The notes beneath the pieces are model-generated. The model was not told the origin of the DNA. It made no database searches and worked only from the letters and a program-made list of their open reading frames with translations. A stretch of DNA of 64,000 nucleotides from Dichetophora obliterata (taxonomy: Eukaryota; Arthropoda; Insecta; Diptera; Sciomyzidae). Positions 13,494-23,519 of the stretch are shown here, piece by piece. The number at the start of each line of letters is the position of its first letter. The first letter of the stretch is position 1. The position numbers were made by a program, and so were the translations under genes. Location of the stretch: positions 13,375,225 to 13,439,224 of the forward strand of contig OY986440.1 in assembly GCA_963920525.1 (NCBI GenBank), written 5' to 3'.

Positions 13494-14103
13494 CGCATTT
13501 TGTGTGTTCAATGCTAGCTATACTGGAGCATTCACACTTTGTGACCTCAAACGATGATGTCGCAGACAATGATGACATTACATTATAACGTTTACGCACA
13601 GTCTCAGTCATAGCTAGTTGCTCGGCACCAATGCCCACGGCAACGCAAGTTTCATAAGCTGTCTCAGCAGCAATTGCAATATCGTTGTTAGCACTGGTCG
13701 GCGGTGACAATGAAATAGGTAATGAGCCAACATGTGAACCCTTAGGGTTCGTTGTCTGCGTTGGCGTTGCAGTTGCATTTGTTTCTGTTGGACTGCGACT
13801 TTGACAGTCGTTAAGTGCTGTTGCACTTGCACGTTCAGTACCTGAACTGCATGCGGCAGCTCCACTAACACAAGCCGGAGTTCGATTACCTCCTAATGCA
13901 CTACCGCCACCACCACCAGCCATTCCTGGACCACTAGCTGTAGCTGGTCCTGCCGATCGGCGATAAACTGTACTGTTCATAGTAAGTTTGCGTACATTTT
14001 TATCCGGATGAAATACTAGTATGTAAACCTTTGGCGAATACAGACATATTAAGGCTACCGATGCGCTAAGACTGATTGATATGCACAACGTGGTTATTTG
14101 AAT
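13494..14103 (-). CDS. mGluR: mGluR exon 7: TM7 and cytoplasmic tail of metabotropic glutamate receptor
   Basis: Seventh coding exon, 610 bases, about residues 914-1116. A CAG acceptor precedes 14103 and a GTAAGT donor follows 13494. It opens with transmembrane helix 7 ('[20 protein letters not shown]') and the conserved juxtamembrane stretch '[18 protein letters not shown]', which couples to G proteins, then 'NSTVYRRS', diagnostic of the insect mGluR (DmGluRA) type. The rest is a low-complexity Gly/Ala/Ser/Thr-rich tail that ends with several cysteines. The exon ends in phase 1, so at least one more exon is needed. If the donor were ignored, the frame would run on 28 codons to a stop at 13411 with a hydrophobic, unlikely ending. 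It is separated from exon 6 by a 37.9-kb intron. Confidence 0.93.
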
Positions 14104-16170
14104 CTGTTGAAAGAAGAGCGTCATCAAAAATGGTTAGTTTATTAATGATCAACGGATTATTTTCGTATTAAGCGTTGCTAAATGACAGCGTCTCCAGGTC
14201 AATATGTCCGGCACTGAAATATTGCCAGAATATAATTTCTCTACATATTAGGGGTATTCACGATGTGGTGCATTTGTGATATATTTTTACAAAATTTACA
14301 ACATTTACAACTTATTGTGAATGAACCTTCAATAATAAATTGTATTTTTTAAATTAGTTGATTTTTGTATGTACTTTTTTTTGGAAATATAAATTGAACT
14401 CATAATTTAACTGTAGGAAATTATAAGAAATTTTAAAGGAAACACTATATTATATTTAAAATAAAAGAATTGCATGATTTTTTACGTGACGCACTTCTTT
14501 TCGTAATACATGCAAGAGATAAGAAATAAATGCCTCTAGCGTTTGAATACTTTCAAACCAGATCAAATTTCAAGATCTACTTTAAGATTTTAAGGAAGGA
14601 ACGAAAAAAACATTTCCATAAGAAATACATTGAGATTTTTGATAACGAACAGGCTGTGAAATTTTTTTCGAAAGCTAGTACGCTGTAAAAGCGAAAATTA
14701 TTGCTATGTTGCCAAATTTCCATTCGTGAGTGGAGAGTTGAAATTTCAAAATTTCGTTGTCGATTATATGCCCGTACATTTAATTGGCGCGGAAATTTGC
14801 CATTCAACAATAAAAATAAGCAGTAAGTATGTTAAGGTGCTCAATTTGTTTTTAACAAATTTATTGTTGCATTTATATAGTTTATTAATGTGTAATCTTG
14901 CCTTTTATAGGATATAAAATTGCAGCAATAAAAATATGGATCTGTCAACCAGAACAGGAACTGCTTTTTCTCCACACAAAAATTTTGACTCTACACCAAA
15001 ATTTCGCGTGTAGAGTTATATGCCCAAAAATGTTCGTTCCTACAGTATACTAAGCTTTAGCAAAAGTACCTGTTTGGAAATATTCATATTGGAACTAGTT
15101 CAAATATAGGCAAAAGGGAATGTTTTTGGGTACAATTGTCTTTTCCTATGACATCAACACATAAAAAGCTTCAGTTCGATCAATGTAAAACGGTGTTGTG
15201 GAGGGACCAGTACTGGTCCTTTTTGGAACTAGTTCAGAACTTTATACAAGTTGGTCAAATTTTGTGCATTGCTACAGCAACAATGTTCAACAGAGGTTTG
15301 TCGCTATTGGTTTCCATTGACCCATTGAGAAAAAAGGTTTTAAAATTAGCTTAGTTTTACCTATCTTAATGACAACTTATTCGAATAAAAACTATGTTCT
15401 ACAAATCTACTCGAAAATATGTACCTTTCCATAGGTACAATTTTTTTGTTTGCAAAATAACTCAGGAAAAAATATGCGATCGCTCCCATGAGGAGCAACA
15501 AGGAAGCCGTCTTTTGCTGTTTTATTGGATCAAAAAGTGAGCACTTCTGTCCTAGTGCTTCTTTACTGTTTTATAAGATCAATAGGCGAGGAATAAATGA
15601 AAAAAAGAACACAAAGTGAAGCATGTGCTTTTTAGGAAACTCTATCATTATTTTCTGTGAAAAAAAATATTTTAAATGTTCCTTTCATTCGATTCCCGTC
15701 GTTTCAACACCGAGGTCGTGAAGTGCGATCAGCCAACGGTAATTGCGTTTTGTCCATCCGCTGATACGACTGACACAATTAAAGTACAGTTTTTTTAAAT
15801 AGAATCAAAAAAGCTTCGTTATTTGTGACGGCGTTATAAATCTCACGATTTGGCCAAATACTTTCTTTGCCACCTTAGGGTCTTGAGGAGTCTACTTGAG
15901 CTAGGCTAGCCTAGCTTTCGGAGTAAACCTTAATCCAAAAAAAAATGTTCCATTGCTGATCCATTTGGATCATTTATTGATCGCTCTTTTTGAGCTCCTC
16001 TGGGATGTTAAAGGAAGCGCTACCCTTCTTAAGATGCGCAATGTTAAAAAATAACACAAAATACACCTAGCTTGGACCAATAAGGAGCATTCCACTGCTC
16101 CTCAGGGAGCACTCACAGATCGCTCATAGGATGATCCACTTTTTTACTGGGATTATATATAGATTATTTA
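14104..16170. other. Intronic sequence without recognised genes
   Basis: About 2 kb of AT-rich intron. Between about 15475 and 16125, short segments recur in inverted form: 'gcgatcgctcc..tgaggagca' on the left, and on the right 'ctgctcctcagggagc' with 'gatcgctcat'. This hints at a degenerate MITE. A perfect 18-base palindrome, AGCTAGGCTAGCCTAGCT, lies at 15899-15916. No coding frame is supported; the frames at 14726-14917 and 15136-15354 show no domain. Confidence 0.5.
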
Positions 16171-16172
16171 TA

Positions 16173-17475
16173 AAGGGTGTTTTTTTTAGAGGTTTGTTTT
16201 TCGAATAGAGATAAAACTGGCATTTTGTGGTCAAATCTGGCAACTCTAATGTCATTTATGTTCAGTTTGGTTTGCCATTTCATCATGAACAGGTTGACAA
16301 AAGAACAACGCTTGCAAATCTTGCAAATTTATTTCGAAAATAATGGTTCAGTTCGCGAAGTTTACCTCAAGCTCCGTCCATTTTATGGTCGACATAATCG
16401 TCCATCAGAGCAATTAATTCGGTTAACCATGGGTCGTTTTCGCACTACGTTTACTCTATGTGATAATACGCATCCGCAAAGACGTCGAACAGTGCGCACC
16501 GAAGAAACAATTGTCGTTGTAGACCAAAATGTTGAAGAGGACCCGAATGAATCGATTCGCCACCGTACACAGCAATTGGAGTTTTGTCCATTAACTTTAT
16601 GGAAGATTTTGCGCAAAGATCTTGGCTTGCGACCTTACAAGATCCAGCTTGTGCAAGAATTAAAGCCGCGAGACCATGCAATGCGTCGTGATTTTGGTGT
16701 ATGGGCCGAAAATGAGATTGATCTCGATGCTGATTTTCATCGCAAAATTTTGTTCAGTGATGAGGCTCATTTTTGGTTGAATGGCTACGTCAACAAGCAA
16801 AATTGCCGCATTTCGAGTGAAGAGAATCCACATGAGACCCTCGAGACGCCATTACATCCACAAAAACTGACTGTTTGGTGTGCTCTATGGGCTGGTGGAG
16901 TCATTGGGCCATACTTCTTCCGAAATAATGCTGGAGAGTCAGTTACCGTTAATGGAGACCGGTATAGAGCCATGATAACCGACAATTTTGTTTCCGAATT
17001 GGATGGCATGAATGCGGATGAGTTGTGGTTCCAACAAGACGGCGCTACATGCCACACAGCGCACGTCACAATCGATTTATTGAAGGAAACATTCGATGAG
17101 CGCATAATTTCGCGGAATGGACCTGTCAATTGGCCACCAAGATCGTGTGATTTGACACCAATGGATTATTTTTTTTTGAGATATGTGAAGTCGCTCGTCT
17201 ACGCCAACAAACCAGAAACGTTAGGGGACTTGGAAGCCAACATTCGTGGCGTTATTGCCGACATACGGCCCCATATGCTCGAAAAAGTGGTTGAAAATTG
17301 GACCTGTAGAATTGGCTTTATTCGAGCCAGCCGTGGCAGCCACATGCCCGAAATCATATTTAAGCATTAATGGCATAAAATTATCCTTCGAATAAAGCCA
17401 AATTGATGAACATTAAAACGATTTTCTTGTGTTTTATTTCAATTCGAAATTCTATACCTCTAAAAAAACACCCTT
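16173..17475 (+). mobile_element. Intact mariner-family (rosa-type, DD41D) transposon
   Basis: A 1303-bp element flanked by the target dinucleotide TA at 16171-16172 and 17476-17477. The left end reads AAGGGTGTTTTTTTTAGAGG; the right end, reverse complemented, reads AAGGGTGTTTTTTTAGAGGT, so the terminal inverted repeats match with a one-base length difference in the T run. A single uninterrupted transposase gene fills the interior and an AATAAA follows the stop near 17391. The element lies beside the dispersed repeat that begins near 17480. Size, TA duplication and catalytic spacing place it in the IS630-Tc1-mariner superfamily. Confidence 0.93.
16285..17370 (+). CDS. rosa/DD41D mariner-like transposase, full length
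   Basis: A 361-codon transposase with no stop or frameshift. It should bind the inverted ends and catalyse cut-and-paste transposition into TA sites. The ATG at 16285 ('MNRLTKEQRL') is preferred over the upstream in-frame ATG at 16177, which lies within the terminal repeat and would add a non-conserved hydrophobic leader. Residues 1-120 form helix-turn-helix DNA-binding regions ('TKEQRLQILQIYFENNGSV' begins the first). The catalytic Asp residues are seen at about 159 ('SDEAHFWLNGY'), 252 ('FQQDGATCHTA') and 294 ('DLTPMDYFF'). There are 41 residues between the second and third, the spacing of the rosa family described from Ceratitis. All three are present, so the protein may be functional. It is on the strand opposite its host gene. 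Confidence 0.93.
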   Translation: MNRLTKEQRLQILQIYFENNGSVREVYLKLRPFYGRHNRPSEQLIRLTMGRFRTTFTLCDNTHPQRRRTVRTEETIVVVDQNVEEDPNESIRHRTQQLEFCPLTLWKILRKDLGLRPYKIQLVQELKPRDHAMRRDFGVWAENEIDLDADFHRKILFSDEAHFWLNGYVNKQNCRISSEENPHETLETPLHPQKLTVWCALWAGGVIGPYFFRNNAGESVTVNGDRYRAMITDNFVSELDGMNADELWFQQDGATCHTAHVTIDLLKETFDERIISRNGPVNWPPRSCDLTPMDYFFLRYVKSLVYANKPETLGDLEANIRGVIADIRPHMLEKVVENWTCRIGFIRASRGSHMPEIIFKH

Positions 17476-17477
17476 TA

Positions 17478-17539
17478 TATAGTAATAAAACTTATACAAA
17501 TCTAAATGGCTTGACGGATTTCGCTCAAATTTGGTATAC
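17478..17539. repeat. Left piece of a dispersed repeat split by the Gypsy insertion
   Basis: This stretch ('acaaatctaaatggc..ggatttcgct..ggtatac') matches 50996-51040. The match resumes at 40038 after the LTR retrotransposon, showing that the retrotransposon landed inside this repeat. The repeat class is unknown and no coding capacity was seen. Confidence 0.75.
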
Positions 17540-18360
17540 TGTCATGGGCACCTGCATATAGGGAATAATACCTTTTGTGAATACCCATGGTATTTCCACT
17601 AGCGCCCTCTAGCGTGGCAGTGCACACAATTTTTGTTCTCATTTATAATGTGGCATCTCGGTGAGGTTCGAGAACGTTCGGGCGAACAAAATGGCGAGAA
17701 TCATGCTTGAGGTGGATAAACACCAACAACAATAGCAAAATTTGTTTCGGCGCGAATAAACCGGTCTGAAAAATGGCGTGATCCGACACGCGCTTGAATC
17801 GGTAGCCAATGGGAATACCGAAACAAGCGTCGGTTAACGGCAATTTTTCGACGTGTCATCTGAGAATCTAAACCAACCATTACCTACTCCCCTCGGTTAT
17901 GGTCGATTCCACCGAAAAGGGAGCGAAGTTGGAGAAACATCGGTAGTTGGTCCGTCTGAATGCCTCAAAAGAGAATGCGCACTAACCCTAACAGGTGACA
18001 GGTGGCAACACTGCCAAAGTACCAAAAAACCATCGAACTGAAAAAAATACACCCCTGTAAGAAAAAATAGTTGAAATTTCACAAAATTCATCCATCAAGT
18101 GTGCACAAAAAAAAACTGGCCGGTTAAGGTAACGAAAATTCAACTCAACGTTATTCAATAACAATTTAATTGATATAACAAACATTCATCAGCGCCGTCA
18201 GCGTCGTCATCATCGTCTTCGTCGACATCGTTGTTGTTTTCAGCACTAGTAACAACAAAAACTATACAATTTTTCCAAATACCCAGGCTAAAATAAAAGC
18301 AATAATAATATCTACGATAGCTACTTCAACATTTACACAGCTACAACTAGCATATCGCTT

Positions 18361-18558
18361 TAAAGGCTTAGTGCGCAAGGATTTATTTCGTCTTCCCGAC
18401 CCATTCGCCAAAGTTCAAGTCGACGGTAGTGGTCAGTTTTACTCTACCGATATTTGCAATCATCAGGAGATCCGAAATGGAACACACACTATGATCTTTT
18501 TCTTGGACGCGGTGATGCGATAACTATAAGCGTCTGGAATCAGCGTAAAATACACAAG
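18361..18558 (+). pseudogene. Smurf: Captured host fragment: C2 domain of Smurf-type HECT ubiquitin ligase (in 5' LTR)
   Basis: Reading with one frame change gives a strong match to the N-terminal C2 (phospholipid-binding) domain of SMURF E3 ligases: 'KDLFRLPDPFAKVQVDGSGQ', then 'GDPKWNTHYDLFLGRGDAI', then 'ITISVWNQRKIHK'. These cover the C2 strands around the LPDPFAK and DPKWN motifs. A missing base near 18465 shifts the frame, and the same lesion is in the copy at 30112-30309, so it predates this insertion. The segment ends exactly at AAG followed by GTAAGC, a consensus splice donor, which suggests capture of an exon-intron boundary from genomic DNA or unspliced RNA. No HECT or WW domains are present, so it cannot be an active ligase. 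Confidence 0.85.
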
Positions 18559-19076
18559 GTAAGCTGGGGTCCACACGGCCAAGAGTATGGAAAGAGTTTA
18601 TAATATTTATGTTTCAGCCAGCCAGCAAATACATTAACAGACGCCGGAGGCAACATTTGGATGCGCCTACCACCCCATCCACAACTATTAAGCACCAACA
18701 ACAACTACATCTTCAACAACCAGCACCAGCCAGATCGTCACATCCAGCACCGACACCACCAACCGCACCAACCACAACTACATCTTCTACAACCAGAACC
18801 ATCCAGATCAGCACATCCAGCACCGAAACCACCAGCCGCACCAACCACAACTACATCTTCTACAGAAGCCCCAGCATCTTCATCCTCAACCTCATCGTGT
18901 CCAGCCACAACAGTCCCATCAGCAGCCATAACATCATCTCCAGGTTTGAGACATGTTACCTGGGCTTGGTAAGCGTTAACTTTAAGTACTTGTCGTCTTT
19001 TTGGGCAAACCAACGTAAAACAACGACGAACCAAAAATGCAACACGTTACGGCTGAGGATGTGCACTAATTGCTAG
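18559..19076 (+). other. Mini-intron-like gap and Pro/Thr/Gln-rich repeat segment in 5' LTR
   Basis: A 59-base stretch (18559-18617) runs from GTAAGC to TTTCAG, like a short intron. After it the Smurf reading frame (phase 0) would continue openly to a stop at 19076, through a segment rich in proline, threonine, serine, glutamine and histidine. This segment is built from about three 72-base repeats, recognisable by 'aactacatctt' near 18702, 18775 and 18847. A further GTAAGC donor lies at 18969. The same arrangement recurs at 30310-30830. Low-complexity content prevents a family assignment. It may be a captured second exon or LTR sequence that acquired splice-like signals. Confidence 0.55.
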
Positions 19077-20285
19077 CCATAAGCAACACGCGGCAAAGAA
19101 GTTAATCCAGTTTTGCATTTTAGTTTTGGTGCAATTTTCATTAAACTTGGTATTTGAGCTTTTGATTTTTTTGATGACTTACGTCAATATTTTTTTAGTT
19201 TCTTTAAATTTTAGTACCTTCATTGGGTGAACATAAAGTGACTTTGATATAATTTAAACTTTATAGGCTGAACGTGTTGCAATTGATTTTTCGTTTTCTC
19301 CCGACTTTGCAGGGTGCATTTTGGCTTCATTGGTCTGCAATGTGTTTGTAAGGGGGTTAAAATATAAAGTTAAAGAGAAAAGAAAAATCAATGCTGCATG
19401 ATTCAGCGCAAAAAGAAAAAAAATTTTGTAGTTATCGTTACATTAAGCGCTGATTACACTTAATATATTACTATAATTATTATTATGATATTACGCCATT
19501 TTATTGCATTACATATTTATATTAACTAATTAATTGATATTGATGGTTGGTTTGTACCAACAAACTTACTCTAACACCCTATAATTAAGCAACTTAATTC
19601 AAAATTAAACTAAAATAAAAGCGATATAAATCTTAAACCAAACTAAAATAAAATCTATAAAATTCGGAACTAAATTATAATAAAACCAATATTATATAAA
19701 ACTTAACTAACATAACAAGCAACATAATTCGAAATTAAACTAAAATAAAAGGAATGAGCACTAATATAAACTAAATAAATCGAACATAAATAAAACGAAT
19801 TCACATTAAAGCTAATATAAACTAAAAACTAACCTAAAATTAAACTAAAATTAATGAAAACTAATTCGGATAAAATAAAGATAAATGCGAATTAATTTAA
19901 ATAAAAGTCAATATAGACAAAACGAATTCGAAATAATAGGAACATAACAGAAACGGATTTAAATGAAAATTAATGGCAATAAAACGAATTTACAATAAAG
20001 CTATAAACTAAAAGCTAACTTGAGATTAAACTAAAATTAATGAACACTATTTCGAATAAAATAAAGATAAATGCAAACTAATTTAAATAAAAATCAATAT
20101 AGACAAAACGAATTCGAAATAATACGAACATAACAGAAACGGATTTAAAAGAAAATTAATGGCAATAAAAACTAATTTACAATAAAGCTAATATAAACTA
20201 AAAACTAACGTGAAAATTAAACTAAAATTAAGGTAAACTAATTCGAATAAAACAAAAATTAATGAAAACTAATTCGAATAAAATA

Positions 20286-20860
20286 AAGATAAATGCAAAA
20301 TAATTTAAATTAAGAACAGTATAAAAGAAAACGAATTTAAATAAAAACCAATATAAATAAAAACGAATTTACAGTAAAATTAATATAAACTACAAACTAA
20401 CTTAAAATTAAACTAAAACTAATGAAAACTAATTCGAATAAATAAATATTAATGAGAATTAATTTAAACAAAAATTAAGATAAATGCAAAATAATTTAAA
20501 TTAAGAACAGTATAAAAGAAAACTAATTTAAATAAAAACCAATATAAATAAAAACGAATTTACAATAAAATTAATATAAACTACAAACTTACTTAAAATT
20601 AAACTAAAACTAATGAAAACTAATTCGAATAAATAAATATTAATGAGAATTAATTTAAACAAAAATTAAGATAAATGCAAAATAATTTAAATTAAGAACA
20701 GTATAAAAGAAAACTAATTTAAATAAAAACCAGTATAAATAAAAATGAATTTACAATAAAAATAATATAAACTACAAACTAACTTAAAATTAAACTTAAA
20801 CTAATGAAAACTAATTCGATCGGATTTAAAAGAAAACTAATAACAATAAAACGAATTTAA
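20286..20860 (+). repeat. 191-bp tandem repeats in 5' LTR (about 3 units)
   Basis: Units starting AAGATAAATGCAAAATAATT begin at 20286, 20477 and 20668, a 191-bp period. They are almost free of G and C and are preceded by about 700 bases of shorter, irregular repeats of the same flavour ('aactaaaattaatgaaaactaattcg'). The corresponding array in the 3' LTR has four units before the BEL junction. No coding potential. Confidence 0.85.
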
Positions 20861-21329
20861 AATAAAGCTTATATAAATTAAAAACTAACTTAAAATTAAA
20901 CTAATATAAATGAAAACTAACTTTAAATAAAACTAATATTAATGGAAACGATTTTTTTGTTTGTTAATGAAAATAAATATAAATGGAAGCTAATTCAAAG
21001 AAGACCAATATAAAAGAGAAATTAAATTAACGAAGAAAAATCGAAAAAGTAGGGGACCCAGAATACAAACTTTATGAGTTGACTATATGGTAAGACAAAT
21101 TATGGGTATTGTTTTCACGTTAGGCTTTACTAATTGTACTTATATAATAAGAAGAAAAAAAAAAAGGAGACGGACCAGGCTGGCAAGAACAACACCCCAT
21201 CCGGCGAGCCTTAGCCGCGCAATACGCCAGCGTACCAGTGCTGCCTGAGGGACGACAGGGATGCGCAACAAGGGCTACCTTGCCACATGACGCATCTACC
21301 GCAAATACGGTAAGGAAACATGACAGAAT

Positions 21330-21347
21330 TGGCGCCCAACGTGGGGC
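21330..21347 (+). promoter_or_regulatory. Primer-binding site (tRNA-Lys) of the Gypsy-type element
   Basis: TGGCGCCCAACGTGGGGC lies four bases after the 5' LTR. It is the exact complement of the 3' end of insect tRNA-Lys (anticodon CUU) including CCA, the primer for minus-strand DNA synthesis. Osvaldo-group elements also use tRNA-Lys, whereas canonical gypsy uses other tRNAs. Confidence 0.9.
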
Positions 21348-21402
21348 ACGACAAAGTTTAGGTCTTTTTTGCTTTTTAGTTTGGTCTCCTGGAGTCTAGC
21401 CA

Positions 21403-21919
21403 CGTAAGTCCTGCAGCGTTTAGGTATTTGAACCTCAACTGCATTTGCGACGTGGGCTAAGGCGAAAGGAGCCGAACTAGGAAACAATGAAGTATCTCGT
21501 TTCGGGCCTTAGAGTAAGTTTTTGTATAGTTTCTGTTAAACCTGAAGCAGGTCCTGGTAGGTTAAGAACCCGTAAGTCCTGCAGCGTTTAGGCCATAGCG
21601 CCTCGACTGCAGTTGCGACGTGGTTCTTGACAGTGGGATTTTTACTGCTAGGGTGAAAATAAAAAAAAATTTTTTTGGTCATATTTTGTATTAGACCCCA
21701 AGCAGGTCCTCTTAGATTAAGAACACGTAAGTCCTGCAGCGTTTAGGCCATAGCGCCTCGACTGTAGTTGCGACGTGGTTTTCTTAACCGTAGGATTTTT
21801 ACTGCTAGGGCTAAGAGTTAGAAATAATGTAAGGATTTGTTTTTTATTTCACATCGCGTTTGCAGTTTCCGTAAGTCCTGCAGCGTGAAGGTCGTTGAAC
21901 CGCGACTGCAGTTGCGACG
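21403..21919 (+). repeat. Four leader repeats with a GTAAGT core
   Basis: A motif of about 53 bases, CGTAAGTCCTGCAGCG followed by a variable part and CTGCAGTTGCGACG, occurs at 21403-21455, 21571-21623, 21726-21778 and 21870-21919. Spacing shrinks from 168 to 155 to 144 bases. The CTGCAG halves can pair to form a hairpin, and each copy contains GTAAGT, a consensus splice donor. Position between primer site and gag suggests a role in the RNA (splicing, packaging or dimerisation), which is inference. Confidence 0.75.
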
Positions 21920-22149
21920 GATACTGGAGGCCGATGAGTGTTAATTAATTTTTTTTTGTTATTATAATTTTTTTTTATTCAAACCAGCAGGGGCATCCTG
22001 CGTGGAATATGTAGGATGACGGGAGTAGCGCACCCGCGTACCCCAGCGAGCCCAACACGCGTCTGTTCCCAGATTGGGCGGCTGTTTTAAACACCGTATG
22101 GTGAAAAACCCTAACATGCAGGGGATTTTATGCATGTAAACCGTAAAAT

Positions 22150-23070
22150 AAAAAAAATCTCGTTTTTTAAAAATACTCCAGACCGAGAAGAGCAGCCTGA
22201 CCAGAGGGGTCATAAACGGGACAGGCTAGCTAAGTTCAAAATTACCTCGACACGGAGGGTGCACCTAGTGTACAAAAAGGGGGGTAGTGTCACTCTTAGG
22301 CAGAGCACACAGTGAAGCATATGGGCTGGACTGTGAGCAGGGCGTTTTGCTTATGAGTGCAACCGCGAACATCGAGTGCATCTCGTTTCTTCGCAAGCGT
22401 TTATTTTGCAATTTTGTTTTTGCGCACATTGCGGCTCATGTGCATCACTGCGTGCGGGCTTAGAGGAAGGTTAAATTAAAATTAAATTGTTTTTGTTTTT
22501 TTGAAAATCGCTCCTTATCGGGAAGGGCAGCCAGGAGCCTTGCTCTGTAGTACGATTCGGGGTGCGGGTGCGGTTCGAGAGCAGGATCGCGCCATGGATT
22601 TACATGTTTTTTGACAAATTTTTGATGAGTTCAAATTCAATGCCGACAAAAACGGAATTTTAGAGCAGAGGTAGAATTTACGGCCGTTTAGAAATCTTAA
22701 GCCATGTATTTACATGGTGTGATTTTGTTTTCGAATCGCATTTGCTTTTCGGGTCGCGTTGCAGAGTAGGACCTCAGGTCAGTGGGGTCATCAATGTGAC
22801 AGGCTAGCTAAGTTAAGAAAAAAAATATACCTCGATTTGGAGTTACGCGCTGCTGAATTAAGGGGGGTATAGAGTTGCAAAGCACTCTTGAGTAGGGACA
22901 AATATAAATATAAAATTTTTCGTTTTGAATAAATACTCCAACTCGGGATGAACTACCACAACACCATTAGGTGAAGCGAATATTCCTGAGCGACCTCAGC
23001 ATAGGAAATTATTGTGGGAAGTTTCGTTTAAGAACCTCGATTTGGAGGGTGCAATTATTGCACAATGAAG
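22150..23070 (+). repeat. Second set of leader repeats (diverged)
   Basis: Two to three diverged copies of a block with shared landmarks: 'gggtcat..acaggctagctaagtt' at about 22208-22236 and 22785-22814, 'acctcga..ggag' following each, then 'ggggggta' and 'cactctt'. 'Aaatactcca..' marks starts near 22166 and 22932. No open frame. It belongs to the long untranslated leader of the Gypsy-type element, which runs from 21348 to 24143. Confidence 0.6.
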
Positions 23071-23460
23071 AAGGTTGCTTTCGCTGGTCTCGTCGAAGTT
23101 AATTTTTACGCCACTCTTGTTTGTTTTACGCCACCATACAAATTTAATGCCTATACATTTTTAATTTTTTTATTTATTATTATCAGCTATTTTAGTATTT
23201 TGATTGTTCGGTTTCGGAATTAGAATTTCTTTTTTGTTTAGACTATTCAACTTCACCGAAGTTAGTCTCCTTTTTTTTATTTTACGTATACATTTTTTTG
23301 AAGTGAACCAAGTTCTGTTTATCCAAATTATTTCCTCTTTATTTAATATATCCTTATAAACAAAACACCTTTTAAAAAAAAAGAATTATTTTTACCTTCG
23401 GGTTGAAAAAAAAATATATAAGTTTACTTCCACCTACGAGCTTTAATAAGCCAAGTTTTT

Positions 23461-23517
23461 ATATATATATATATATTCAGTCTTTATACATATATATATA
23501 TATCTATATATATATAT
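23461..23517. repeat. TA-rich microsatellite
   Basis: Interrupted (TA)n tracts in the Gypsy leader, directly beside the 305-bp MITE. This is a natural target for an element that inserts at TA. It continues in short form beyond the MITE at 23825-23846. Confidence 0.85.
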
Positions 23518-23519
23518 TA

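Larger units (their letters stand above)
17540..21325 (+). repeat. 5' LTR of the Gypsy-type element (3786 bp)
   Basis: Begins TGTCATGGGC and ends AAACATGACA, with 7-base inverted ends. It matches the 3' LTR beginning at 29191 with few substitutions. Relative to the 3' LTR it lacks about 85 bases after 18056, about 70 bases at 19313 (between short TGCA repeats), 14 bases near 18351 and about 430 bases near 21165. It contains a Smurf-derived fragment, a proline/threonine/glutamine-rich segment and AT-rich 191-bp tandem repeats. At 3.8 kb or more, it is several times longer than the LTRs of most insect Gypsy elements. Confidence 0.93.

Noticed and set aside
13614..13871. Minus-strand Gln/Leu-rich frame
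   Set aside because: Alternative frame over the low-complexity tail of mGluR exon 7.
16177..16284. Upstream in-frame start of the rosa transposase
   Set aside because: It lies in the terminal repeat and adds residues not conserved in the family.
18738..19034. Minus-strand glycine/valine/aspartate-rich frame (also at 30489-30788)
   Set aside because: Complement of the Pro/Thr/Ser-rich repeats; open only because of the low-complexity sequence.
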